From assembly GCA_013306675.1 (NCBI GenBank), contig JABLUY010000071.1:1-64000 (forward strand): a stretch of 64,000 nucleotides of DNA. The letters are read 5' to 3'. The stretch is from Thraustochytrium sp. TN22 (lineage: Eukaryota; Sar; Bigyra; Thraustochytrida; Thraustochytriidae). The notes beneath the pieces are model-generated. The model did no database searches and was not told where the DNA came from. It saw only the letters and a program-made list of their open reading frames with translations. Made by a program: the position numbers and the translations under genes. Positions 18,399 to 27,333 of the stretch are shown in pieces. How positions within the stretch are numbered: the stretch's first letter is position 1; every line of letters begins with the position of its first letter.

Positions 18399-19931
18399 AT
18401 GCAGAAGCCGCCGCCGCCGCCGCCGCCGCCGCGGCGCCGCGAGCAACTTGAAGCAACAAACGAGCACACATTGTGCCCTGATGAGACCGCGGTCAACAAA
18501 CCACGTCCGCCGAGACGTCCAGACGCAGCCAAGCCGCCGCCCGCGCAAATGGACGGTGCCATCGGATGTAGTGACGACGGCGACGACGACTATGAACGCA
18601 GCGATGCATCAAAACCGGTCGCGCCCAAGCTGCCCGCGCCCAAGCCGCCTGCACCTAGGCCAAGTCCTCGAGCTCAGGACGAGGACGACGGATATAGCAT
18701 CAGCAGCGACAGCAGCGATGAGGAGGACGGGGACACGGATGAGGAGACTCCACCACCGCCTTCATCAAAACCTCCGGCACCCAAGCCAAGACCTCCAGCA
18801 CAAACTGAAGACGACGACTTTAGCATCAGCAGCGATAGCAGCGGTGAGGAGGGCGAGCACGTGGTCGAGGATACTCTGCTGCCGCCTGCGTTCAAACCGC
18901 CTGCATTCAAACCGCCTGCACCCAAACCGCCTGCACCCAAACCGCGTACGTGCATGCCACGGCCTCCGCCGCGACCTCGATCACAGGACGAGAACGTCGT
19001 AAGCATCGACTCGAGCGAGCAGGGCGGCGATCTCGAGGACGACGACGCGCAACAGCCGCGAGCAGCGAGCAGCAGCAGCGGAAGCGGAAGCGAAAGCGAC
19101 AGCGACAGCGACAGCTGCGACAACGCGAGCGGTAGTGACGATGACGCAAGCCAGAGCGCTGCCGCAACCGCAGTTGCGGACGAGGATGAGGTCAACGAGG
19201 AAGCCATGAGCAAGCTCGCGGACGTGTCGAGGCGGCGCAAGCTCCGCATGGAGGCCAGGAACGGGCTCAAGACGAGGGCCAAGGCGGCGCTCTTGTCGGG
19301 GGACGCGGAGCTGCTCGCGTTCCGCCTATTTGCCGAAGTTGCGGACGCGGTTCTGTGCAAGCTGCACGCGGTGCTGGCGGAGTCGCCAACATGGGCCGCC
19401 ATTTCGGGTGGTGCGGGCTACGTGCCGGGGACTGTGACGACGGGCAGTGAGGCGCAGCAGGCGGCCTGGCTGGACGTCTTCGTGCAGGCAGTATGCGGAT
19501 GGCCGTCCGCGAGCGTGGCCTTCGGCCCGGTGCGGCTTGATGCAGATCATGCGGTCGCGCGTATCGCGCGCAGCGAGGCTGCCGATGAGGGCCAGGCGCT
19601 CGAGGCGTGCTGCGAGTACATGGGCACGCTGACGCTGAAGCGCTTAGAGGCCCGCAGGAGGCTGCCGTCCGGAGAGGTCACGACAGCCCTGCTGGCGCTC
19701 GCTGAGGCAGCCACTGGCGCCGCCGAGCGCGCGAGCCGCGCAAATCCGATCGTGCAGCTGCGCTTCTGCACTGCGTTGGCCGCGGCGATGCAGAGCGTAG
19801 AGCATGTGGCTGTCGGCGAAGGCGGCACGCCGAAGCGGCCTACGGAGTTCCAGATGCACTTTCTGAAGCGGCTCAACAACGCCTCCGTGGAGTCGCTGCT
19901 CGCAATGCAGGCGGCTCTGCAAGCCTTATAA
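18399..19931 (+). CDS. disordered protein with repeated SUMO-interaction-like motifs and a helical C-terminal domain
   Basis: A 510-residue protein from ATG 18399 (MQKPPPPPPPP); the open frame extends further upstream only without an ATG. I do not recognise the family. Residues about 95-215 carry three related segments separated by Pro/Lys-rich linkers: DDGYSISSDSSDEED, DDDFSISSDSSGEEG and NVVSIDSSEQGGD. A hydrophobic core next to Ser/Asp/Glu is the layout of SUMO-interacting motifs. A FKPPAPKPPAPKP stretch comes from 15-bp DNA repeats at 18893-18945. Then comes a Ser/Asp tract, and from about residue 290 a folded-looking, mostly helical domain of 220 residues. Codon use is less GC-biased than in neighbours. 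A nuclear scaffold role is only a guess. Confidence 0.7.
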   Translation: MQKPPPPPPPPRRREQLEATNEHTLCPDETAVNKPRPPRRPDAAKPPPAQMDGAIGCSDDGDDDYERSDASKPVAPKLPAPKPPAPRPSPRAQDEDDGYSISSDSSDEEDGDTDEETPPPPSSKPPAPKPRPPAQTEDDDFSISSDSSGEEGEHVVEDTLLPPAFKPPAFKPPAPKPPAPKPRTCMPRPPPRPRSQDENVVSIDSSEQGGDLEDDDAQQPRAASSSSGSGSESDSDSDSCDNASGSDDDASQSAAATAVADEDEVNEEAMSKLADVSRRRKLRMEARNGLKTRAKAALLSGDAELLAFRLFAEVADAVLCKLHAVLAESPTWAAISGGAGYVPGTVTTGSEAQQAAWLDVFVQAVCGWPSASVAFGPVRLDADHAVARIARSEAADEGQALEACCEYMGTLTLKRLEARRRLPSGEVTTALLALAEAATGAAERASRANPIVQLRFCTALAAAMQSVEHVAVGEGGTPKRPTEFQMHFLKRLNNASVESLLAMQAALQAL

Positions 19932-20109
19932 GGGCGAAAATGAACGTCACCTGTAACTTTCAAAAAGAATAACTCGGAGCAGTCGCGAGGGTGAGCGCAA
20001 GGGGCTCTCTCCTTGCTGACGGGTCTTGATCAGTTCCTCGGGCTGGCTTGGTGTAGTAGCCATACCTTGAGAGCAAAGTGACCGACGCGCGCAGCGTCGG
20101 CTCGGCAAG

Positions 20110-21576
20110 TCAAAATAGGTCGTACATAGGCAGTGGCGGCTGTGGGTCGGCGCCACGGGGCGGGTTTGGATGGCTGGTCCCGTGGCTCTGCGAGGCCCAG
20201 TCAACATCCATGGGCGCGGAACGGCTGCGCTGCAGCGTGCGGGTTGGCGCGGGGCTCTCAGGCACCGGCGCTTGCTCAAGACCGATGGCCTGCGCCCAGC
20301 TGGCCCATGCGGCTGGCGGTGCAGAGCAGTGACGCTTAACGTCAGGTTTGACGTCACTCGTCGCCTCAGCCTCGGCGAGCCTTCGCTTGACGCTACCACG
20401 ACTCGGCTCGCTGCCGCGGTCTCGCTCGTCGTCGTCGACATCCCCATCGTCGTCGTCGTCATTTTGGTCGTCGGCGGCATTGGCAGCGGCGTCGACAATC
20501 AGGTTGGCGTTGGCGTCGGCACGGGCATGAACCTCACTGTCGTCGTCGTCGTCGTCGATGTGATCAGATTGCCGGCCGGTGGAAGTCTCCTCGTCGTCGT
20601 GCGAGTCCATAAGCTGGGCGAGCATGTCGTCGCTGGACTCCATGAGCCAGAGCCTAATATCATAGTCGCTCTGCCGCGCCTCCTCGCGCGAGATGAGGGG
20701 CGGCGGAATGGGCGGCAGGCTGCGCTCCGTGAAGTTCTGGGGCTTTTCCTTTGCCGGCTTGCACTCCTGTTCGGGTGGCGCGGGTGGCTGGTGCTGGAGT
20801 GGGCGCCGAAGCGGGCGCTGGAGCGGAGCCGTGGTGATGACGGGCACGGACCGAAAGGGCTGCACGATATAGTTGTGGGCGTTGGTGCATCCTCGCAACA
20901 GGTCCCGGAGGCTGCCTGCCGTGGCCACAATGTCTGGGTCCGAAGCGAAAAGGATTCGAGCGCTCACGGCGAAGCCGCCGTAGAGGCCGGGCCGGCGCTG
21001 CTGTACGGGCTCTGTGGAGGCCGCGAGACGCCTGGCCCGAACCACAGTCGCGAGACGCTGCCAGTACTGGCGGGCTCGCGCTCGTCGTTGCACGGGATCG
21101 CTAGCTGGTGCTGACGGCTCAGGGCCTCCTCCGCCCTCTTGAGCGTTGCCGTGTGCTGTCGTCGTCTGCCCGACAGGTGCCGATGCAGCAGGCGCAGCTT
21201 GGGTCGCACTCTGCGCGGTGGTCTCGGCCGGAACCTCGTCCGGGCGCCTCAGCAGGCCGTCCACGGATACGAAGCTCCCTAGCGAAAGGATAGAGAAGCT
21301 TTGTTCGAGCCGGCCTCTGGCGAAATGCGGCACCTCCGTCTTGTGTTCATTGCCGTGGAGCGGCGGCACCTCGGCCTTGTTCTCGGTATGGTCGGTGGCG
21401 CTTTGCGCTCGGGCGCCGGTGTCGTGCTCGAGCTCGTCTCGCGTCCCGGCGTCCATGGCGCCCATCCGCGTAGGCTCCAGCGTGACTGCGCACGAGCGCA
21501 GTCGCTGCTTCGGATGCTCTTGCGCGTGAAGCAAGTCTGCTGCCGCTCCGGCCGGCACCACGCGAGCTGGTGGCAT
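20110..21576 (-). CDS. hypothetical disordered nuclear-type protein
   Basis: A 488-residue frame with a true ATG at 21576. I do not recognise the family. The middle (about residues 165-260) looks partly folded and includes GLYGGFAVSARILFASDPDI and LRDLLRGCTNAHNYIVQPFR. The rest is Pro-, Gln- and Asp-rich. An acidic run (DHIDDDDDDSE) and a possible bipartite nuclear signal (VKRRLAEAEATSDVKPDVKR) lie in the C-terminal third. It ends tail to tail with the SIM-repeat gene, 178 bp apart. The long opposite-strand frame is a shadow. Codon bias is weaker than in conserved neighbours. Confidence that this is a gene rests on length and a consistent reading frame, not on homology. Confidence 0.55.
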   Translation of the reverse strand: MPPARVVPAGAAADLLHAQEHPKQRLRSCAVTLEPTRMGAMDAGTRDELEHDTGARAQSATDHTENKAEVPPLHGNEHKTEVPHFARGRLEQSFSILSLGSFVSVDGLLRRPDEVPAETTAQSATQAAPAASAPVGQTTTAHGNAQEGGGGPEPSAPASDPVQRRARARQYWQRLATVVRARRLAASTEPVQQRRPGLYGGFAVSARILFASDPDIVATAGSLRDLLRGCTNAHNYIVQPFRSVPVITTAPLQRPLRRPLQHQPPAPPEQECKPAKEKPQNFTERSLPPIPPPLISREEARQSDYDIRLWLMESSDDMLAQLMDSHDDEETSTGRQSDHIDDDDDDSEVHARADANANLIVDAAANAADDQNDDDDDGDVDDDERDRGSEPSRGSVKRRLAEAEATSDVKPDVKRHCSAPPAAWASWAQAIGLEQAPVPESPAPTRTLQRSRSAPMDVDWASQSHGTSHPNPPRGADPQPPLPMYDLF

Positions 21577-23474
21577 GGTGCTCGCATTCGTGTCGTCCCA
21601 GCGCCGTCGCCATCGAGGTCTGTTTGTTTCCCCTCTCCTCGTGCGCCTCCGGCGGTTCCGCGCCTACGCTTTCGATGTCACCGCAGCACAGAGTTGAACA
21701 CGCACCGCGAGCGTCTGTTGCCGCGCGGCGGTCCGAGTCCGAGTCGAGTCGAGGCAGGCCACTCCAGGGCGTCGTCAACACGGTCAGCAGGACACGAGGA
21801 GGTAGTCCTTCCAGGTGCATGCCACTCGAGCTCGAGCTTCTTTTGCCACATCTTCTGTGAGCTGGAGCTAGAGGTGGGGTAGCATTCACGGCCGTGGGCG
21901 CTGCCACGGCAAGCCTGCAGTGCAAGACCCCCGCGCTCGCGCCACGAGTTTTGAGACGAGCGGGAGCCTTGCCACGGCGGCGCGGGCCGGGGCCCGGGGG
22001 GAGTGGCGTTGCGCCGCGCATCTCGTACTGTCTGTCAAAAATGGGCGCGTACCCTGCTTGGACACGCAGAGTGCCCCTTGTTTTCGCAGCCTGCAGGCTC
22101 TCGCTCCTAATTTACGGGAGGAGGGAATTTGCTCTCGAGACGGGCACGGAAGGATTTTGGAGTGCGCTCTCGACTGATTTGACTGGTGGAGATCGGAGGT
22201 GATTGATCCCGGCCTCTGTGGGGCGCGGCGGCGCGTTGGTCTGGACAACTCATCAACCGGACATGGCCCGCGCTGGTGACGCTGGCGGAGGCTGTGGTGC
22301 TGCTCTGCGAAGTCGCGGCAGGTAGGCCTTCGCGGGCCTGGCTAGATCCACGATGCACGAAACATGTCTTGGGAACGGGCCCTGCGGCCTGGCGAGCGGA
22401 TCGAGACCTTCCATTTACGTTTGTGGGCGGGCCATTTGCGTAGCCCAACCAGTTCCGTAATGGTGCAGCCGCGAGTCGGAGCCGCGCCGCGACTGACCAG
22501 AGTGACAGTGTGTCGTACTACGTGCGTGCGTGACTCGCGTCATCGGTATCCAGGTTGCGGTCGAGAACTTGACGCGAGCGCTGCTCCGCGCTGTTCCTTA
22601 GTTCCAACAACTCCGTGTTTATGCAAGGCGTTCGCAAGGCGAGAGCTTCTTGTTGGTTGCAGTGAGGTATGGCAATGGCATCGCACCAGTGCCTGGTCTC
22701 TTGCTAGTAGGCGCAGCCTTGCAGCTTCTAAGTTAGAGCCTAGCTAGCTTGCTAGCTAGGCGCAGCCTTGGATCACTGGCGAACTGGCGGAGGGCGCACA
22801 TCTTGCCCTAGCGTTGCGCTTCTCTACTCTAGAGGGTCTAAGAGGGAGCCTCGCACTGCAAGGCCTCGCAATGCGTTGATGAGGACCCCCTCTGCCAAGA
22901 CAGTCACACTGAGTGACTCATAGCTCTCAGCTGAGCTAGGCGTTTGTGGGGCCCCAGGGTGCTGCTGTCCTGTCCTTCGCATCGTTGATGACAGAAGACG
23001 CGCTTGCTGGCTGTCTGTAGTCCGTTTGGCCCGCGGGCACTCAACGCGGCGCCGTGGCGCGTGGCAGCGGCATACGGACGTGGAGGAAGACGCGAGGCGC
23101 ATCGACAACGAGCAGCCTCGACAACGAGCCGGTTGGAAACGAAGGATTGGCTAGCGCACGGACGAGGGGAAAGACAGCACGCCAGGTCCCACCGCAAGGA
23201 CTCGCGCCGGCGGATCTCGAAGAGGTCCCAGGTCTTGCTTGACAGCAGGAGCACCGCTGGCCGCTGAGTGGTGCCAGTACCACGACCGCCAACTGCGGGG
23301 GACAGACGATGGCTTGCCGATCGATCGCTTGGAAGCAGCTTGAAAGGATAAAAGAGAATAGAGTTCATTGACAGTGAGCTCGGTCACGGGTCTGGCATTT
23401 TTGTCATGTCACGGTTACAGTCAAGTGGGTCCTTCTGTGCCACGTGCTCCGGTTCGCCGCTCACTGGCCCGCGC
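21577..23474. other. 1.9-kb intergenic region without a recognised gene
   Basis: Composition is closer to balanced than elsewhere. A GGCGCAGCCTTG direct repeat (about 22708 and 22760) flanks a TAGC-rich segment. Several open frames of 60-220 codons exist but none shows a domain, good codon bias or a credible start. It serves as 5' flank of the gene at 20110-21576 and 3' flank of the arrestin. Confidence 0.45.
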
Positions 23475-24899
23475 TCAGGAGCGCTTCACGGAGGCCGAAG
23501 GCGTGTTGAGCGTGAACTGCTTGGCAGAGGACTCGATGATGGAGGCCTGCGGCACGAAGTCAATCGGCTCTGCGTAGACGATGTCGGCGGCCGGCACGGA
23601 GTGGCGGCGGGCGGCGGGCTCGGGAAGGTCAAGCGAGGGTCCGGGTGCGGCGCGTTGGGCCATGCGCTCAAAGAGCGGGCCAGCCGGCGTCGCCTCGGCA
23701 ATGGGCGTGGCCCGGGTCCCATCGAACTCGTCGTACTCGTAGGCGTAGTCGAAGCCGTCCGGTTGCTCGCCGTGCTGGAGCTGCTCGTCCACGCTGGCGG
23801 TGCCCGTGTGCGGCGGGTCAATGTGCAGCATGCGCGCCGAGGCGGCGGCGAGCTTGTGCGGGCTGAGCTTGCGCAGCACTGCCGCGACGGGCGGAGCCGT
23901 ATTGGTGGCGTCATCAATGACGATGCGCGCGGGCTGCGGGCGGCGGTCGCGCGCCGTGAGGCGGCGCGGGCGGTGCACGTAGGTGTCGGCGTGGCTTCCG
24001 TAGGCCATGATGGGCAGCACGACCTCGAGATAGCGCGAGCGGGACGCGTAGGCGCGCAGCACAACATGGTGGAAGATCTTGAGCGTGGTGGTTTGCACGC
24101 TTGGGTAGGCGAAGTGGAAGGGTATGGCAATGCTGCCACGCAGCGTGCCAGAGGGCTCGAGCGTGACGCGGCCCTCGAAGCTTGGGCCGGCCTGCGAGTA
24201 CTCGGCGAGCTTGCCGTTGGCCATCATCTCGAAGCTGATGGTGGTGTGCATCTCAAGGCGCTTGACGTCGAAGCTGGTGTGGTTGGATAGCTCGAAGTGC
24301 GCTTTAATATCCTCGCCGCTGGCGAAGGCGGCCTTGCTGAAGACAAAGGTGCCCTGCAGCGAGCCGCGCGCCAGGCAGTAGAGCGTCCAGAAAGTCTTCT
24401 GCTTCTGGGTCTCGACCGGCTTGAGCGCCTGCAGCGGCCTGTTGAGCACGCGGATGCGGTAGCGCCGCGTGTAGTCGTGTGCGCCCTTGGCGGTGCGGAA
24501 GCGCACGTTAATGAGGAAGTAAGTCCGCGCGTACATCTTGGGCAGGGTCGACACCTCGATGGTGGGCGGCGCACGCTGCGGCAGCGCGAACTCAAAGGGG
24601 ATCTGGTACTTGCCCGGCGCCACGCGCATCTTGCTGCCAGGCGTGATCTGGATCGACACCGGATTGAGCGCGTCCACCACCTGCCGCTCCTCCCCGTTGT
24701 TGCCCTGCGACAGCACGGTCTCCGCCTCGCTCACCAGGTCCACGTAGATGCCCCAGCACTTGATGGGCCGCCGCACGTCCAGCTGCACGTACCCCCGCAC
24801 CGTGTCGCCCGCGAAGTAGTCGCGCCGCTCCAGCGCCACGTCCAGCGACGCGTGCTGCTTGGGCGCCGACCCGCCGCCGCCCGCCGCCGCGTTGCCCAT
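23475..24899 (-). CDS. arrestin-domain protein with N-myristoylation-type start
   Basis: A 474-residue protein from ATG 24899. The start reads MGNAAAGGGGS, a plausible N-myristoylation signal; upstream codons are tandem repeats and are excluded. The N-terminal arrestin fold runs about residues 17-170 (LDVALERRDYFAGDTVRGYV, PFEFALPQRAPPTIEV, TYFLINVRF) and the C-terminal fold about 195-345 (GTFVFSKAAFASGEDIKAHF, IPFHFAYPSVQTTTLKIFHH). The tail is disordered and contains a possible acidic motif but no PPxY that I can see. Alpha-arrestins and VPS26-like relatives act as adaptors in trafficking of membrane cargo; visual-type G-protein specificity is not supported. With a 7TM-RGS protein elsewhere in the window, a signalling or endocytic role is reasonable but inferred. 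Confidence 0.88.
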   Translation of the reverse strand: MGNAAAGGGGSAPKQHASLDVALERRDYFAGDTVRGYVQLDVRRPIKCWGIYVDLVSEAETVLSQGNNGEERQVVDALNPVSIQITPGSKMRVAPGKYQIPFEFALPQRAPPTIEVSTLPKMYARTYFLINVRFRTAKGAHDYTRRYRIRVLNRPLQALKPVETQKQKTFWTLYCLARGSLQGTFVFSKAAFASGEDIKAHFELSNHTSFDVKRLEMHTTISFEMMANGKLAEYSQAGPSFEGRVTLEPSGTLRGSIAIPFHFAYPSVQTTTLKIFHHVVLRAYASRSRYLEVVLPIMAYGSHADTYVHRPRRLTARDRRPQPARIVIDDATNTAPPVAAVLRKLSPHKLAAASARMLHIDPPHTGTASVDEQLQHGEQPDGFDYAYEYDEFDGTRATPIAEATPAGPLFERMAQRAAPGPSLDLPEPAARRHSVPAADIVYAEPIDFVPQASIIESSAKQFTLNTPSASVKRS

Positions 24900-24910
24900 G
24901 GCGACCAAGG

Positions 24911-24955
24911 CCGCCGCGCCACGCCGCGCCACGCCAAGCCGCGCCAAGCCGCGCT
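24911..24955. promoter_or_regulatory. GGCGY/GGCTT pentamer array 12 bp upstream of arrestin ATG
   Basis: Units GCCGC, GCCAC and GCCAA alternate with an exact 5-bp period. On the gene strand they read GGCGC, GGCGT and GGCTT. Confidence 0.6.
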
Positions 24956-24956
24956 C

Positions 24957-24988
24957 CGGGCCTGCCCGCCCGCCCGCCCGCCTGCCCG

Positions 24989-25024
<36 letters not shown>

Positions 25025-25026
25025 CT
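24957..25026. repeat. CCTG/CCCG tetranucleotide microsatellite
   Basis: About 17 units, beginning as CCCG and becoming pure CCTG. It lies immediately upstream of the arrestin pentamer array. Confidence 0.9.
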
Positions 25027-25654
25027 CGGGCTGCGGCGCCGCCTCGCGCTGGCTGGTGGCCGCGCCGCACGCGCCGCTGCACGCGCTGTGCGCGCGCCCA
25101 GCTCGGCCGGGCCGGGCCGGGTCGCGCGCGGGCGACGCCGCGCGCGCGCTCGCTGCGGAGCCCGAGTGCGGGCGGCCTGGAGCGAGACGCGGTCTCCGGT
25201 GCGGCGGCGGCTGCAGAGTCTGGCAGCGGCGGGCCTCGCCGCCACGCGAAGCTGCCGCTGGCGGCGCTCGGGGGCAGCGCAGCCTCGTCCTGCAGCTCGT
25301 ACTTACTACCTACTTACTCCATGGCTGGGCGACTCGTTGCGCAGGATGGCGCGTGGCCGTGCACAACGCTGCGCTGGGACACGAGACGATCGATGCACAC
25401 GGCGGCACATGTGCTGCCCGGCAAGACCCGGCAAGACGAGCGACCCGCCGGCGCGTTCCGAGTCCTCCAGTGTTGAAGGGTGCGGTGGGACGCGGCTCCG
25501 AGCCGCCGCTTTCATGCGTTGCCGGCCGCTCTCGTGCTTTGCCGCTATCCTGCTTCAGACTCTGTCTGCCGCTGTCTGCGCATTGGCGTCAAGAATGGAC
25601 GGACAAACGGGCGAACATATCTTTGCACAGCTCAGCTTGCACAGTCTGCGCTGG

Positions 25655-26230
25655 CTACTTTTTAGAAGAGGAGCAGGAGGAGGACTCGGAGTAGTGATGC
25701 TTCTTGGCGGCGTTGACCATGGTCTTGTGAAAGTGGGTGTAGTCGAGGGTGGCGAGGAGCGCGTCAAGGAACCAGGAGTGGTCCTCGTGCTCGAAGAGCG
25801 TGAGCGACTTGCCCTGGCGCACGTCCTCGCAGTCCTTCTCAAAGTCCTCCATGCGGAAGCCCTCCTCCTCGATGAAGCATTCCAATTGCTCCTCGAAGAG
25901 GCGCAGGAAGCGCCGGTGGCACTCGTCGTACTCGAGTCGAAGGCCGGTGCCGTCATCCTGGGCGCCCTGCACCTCGTCCTCAAAGAGCTGCCAGTTCTCC
26001 TCCGCGAACTCGGTGAGCAGCTTCAGCTTGCCCTTCTTGCGCTCGCGCCCGAACCACACGGCCGCGCGCGCCAGCACGGACCCGTCCTCGCCCGTACCGG
26101 GCAGCTGCCAGCCGTCATCAGCGGCCTCCGCGCCCGCGCCGGCGCCCTTGCCGCCCAGCGCCTTGCCGTCGTCCTGGTGCTTGCCCTCGCACCGCGCGTC
26201 TGCAAACTTCTCCTCGAACTTGGACTCCAT
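25655..26230 (-). CDS. BART-domain (ARL2-binding/CFAP36-like) protein
   Basis: A 191-residue protein from ATG 26230 (MESKFEEKFAD); the open frame continues upstream only through a GTG. Residues about 65-175 form an all-helical BART domain: LTEFAEENWQLFEDE, a LxYDECHRRFLRLFEEQLE segment, FIEEEGFRMEDFEKDC, and FLDALLATLDYTHFHKTMV. The spacing and the final F-x-x-x-M-V match CFAP36 and ARL2BP as I recall them. BART proteins bind ARL2/ARL3 GTPases and work in ciliary trafficking or mitochondria/nucleus. The Ser/Lys tail is short, so it lacks the long coiled coil of CFAP36. It is divergent from the small secreted-protein gene and has its own pentamer array upstream. Confidence 0.72.
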   Translation of the reverse strand: MESKFEEKFADARCEGKHQDDGKALGGKGAGAGAEAADDGWQLPGTGEDGSVLARAAVWFGRERKKGKLKLLTEFAEENWQLFEDEVQGAQDDGTGLRLEYDECHRRFLRLFEEQLECFIEEEGFRMEDFEKDCEDVRQGKSLTLFEHEDHSWFLDALLATLDYTHFHKTMVNAAKKHHYSESSSCSSSKK

Positions 26231-26615
26231 GCTGCCCGTCCGGCGTCGATCACGACGGCGACCGCCACCTCTGCCACGACTCTGGGCTCCGCCTCGAGGT
26301 GCGACCCTTTCCTGCCGCGCTGCAGCTCTGCCGGCCTGCGCCTGCCGCGCCTGCCGCGCCGTGCGCCACGCTCCAACCTGCTCGCTCTGCCCGGAGCCGT
26401 TGAAGTACCACGACGGCACGGACTCGGACTCGGACCCAGGCCCAGACCGGGTCTCGCAGGGGCGCGCGGCCTGGGCTCGCGACTGGGCGCGGCCCGGGCT
26501 CCGCGTCGCGGGGGCTGCCTGCGGTGCGCGGCAGCGCGGCTGCGGCGCGCTGCAGGGCGCGTTCGCAGGCTCGCGCAGCAGCCACGGTCACGGCGACGTT
26601 GCCTAGGGCATCGTC
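26231..26615. other. divergent intergenic region with pentamer array
   Basis: 385 bp shared by the BART gene (-) and the small secreted-protein gene (+). A repeat of CCTGCCGCG/GCC units sits at 26334-26371, about 105 bp upstream of ATG 26230 and 245 bp upstream of ATG 26616. Confidence 0.45.
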
Positions 26616-26948
26616 ATGGCCTGGACCAAGGCCGCGCGGCTGGGCTTGGCGCTCGCGCTCGCGCTGCTCGTGCTGGCGGCGACGATGGGCGCCGAGGCGG
26701 CGAGCGTGGTGACCTCAGACAAGATTGGTTGCAAGATGACCTGCCAGGACCAATACATGGGCAGGGCCGGCACGCAGAAGCTTTGCGAGTGGGAGTATCG
26801 CAGGCTGTACGAGACGGTCTCGGGGTCCAGGACATTGCAAAAGTGGGTGCCGGAAGAGCAATACCCGACCACCTACGCCGGCACCATGAGTTTCGTGGTG
26901 CAATGCACTTACTTCTTTCCGGATGGCTTTCCTGAAGATGAGTTCTAA
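26616..26948 (+). CDS. small secreted cysteine-containing protein, unknown function
   Basis: A 110-residue protein from ATG 26616. Residues 1-28 are a textbook signal peptide (charged start, long Ala/Leu core, cleavage near AEA-AS). The mature part of about 80 residues has four cysteines, two close together (GCKMTC) and two apart, which could form two disulfides. It ends in an acidic PEDEF. I do not recognise the family. The codon pattern suits a real gene. A further downstream exon cannot be excluded because the next 100 bp stay GC-rich, but no splice site stands out. Confidence 0.6.
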   Translation: MAWTKAARLGLALALALLVLAATMGAEAASVVTSDKIGCKMTCQDQYMGRAGTQKLCEWEYRRLYETVSGSRTLQKWVPEEQYPTTYAGTMSFVVQCTYFFPDGFPEDEF

Positions 26949-27333
26949 GAAGTCTACGACGCGGACGCAGCCAGAGAGTCGGCCTCCTATGACCACCTTC
27001 TCGGGCACCAGCGGGCTAGACGCAAGTCTAGAGTGGTCACCGGCGTGAAACGATGTTCCTGACACAGGCACTTCCTGACAATGATCTCAATGAAGTGTGC
27101 GTGTGTGTGTCGAAAGCTCTCCACGCGTGCTGCCAGGCGATTTCTCTCAAACGACAGATGAGGGGACGCGCGGCGCCCGATGCCTACTCGCTGTGCTCAC
27201 AGTCACCAGTAAGACAGGCAAAGGCCGCTCCCCACGGCATGCGCTTGCTTGCCTAGCGCGAAGCCTACAGCTTCGCGCCTGGACGACCCTCCTCCTTCTC
27301 GAGCTCGTCGTCTGGCTCTCTCGCTCGGTGGGC
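26949..27333. other. intergenic region between convergent genes
   Basis: 385 bp between the small secreted gene (+) and the dioxygenase (-). A GTGTGTGTG run occurs near 27100. No gene or array recognised. Confidence 0.4.

Larger units (their letters stand above)
24900..25654. other. intergenic region upstream of arrestin
   Basis: 755 bp with the pentamer array and the CCTG microsatellite listed separately. The remainder is GC-rich with no recognisable gene. It also holds the 3' flank of the BART gene. Confidence 0.5.
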
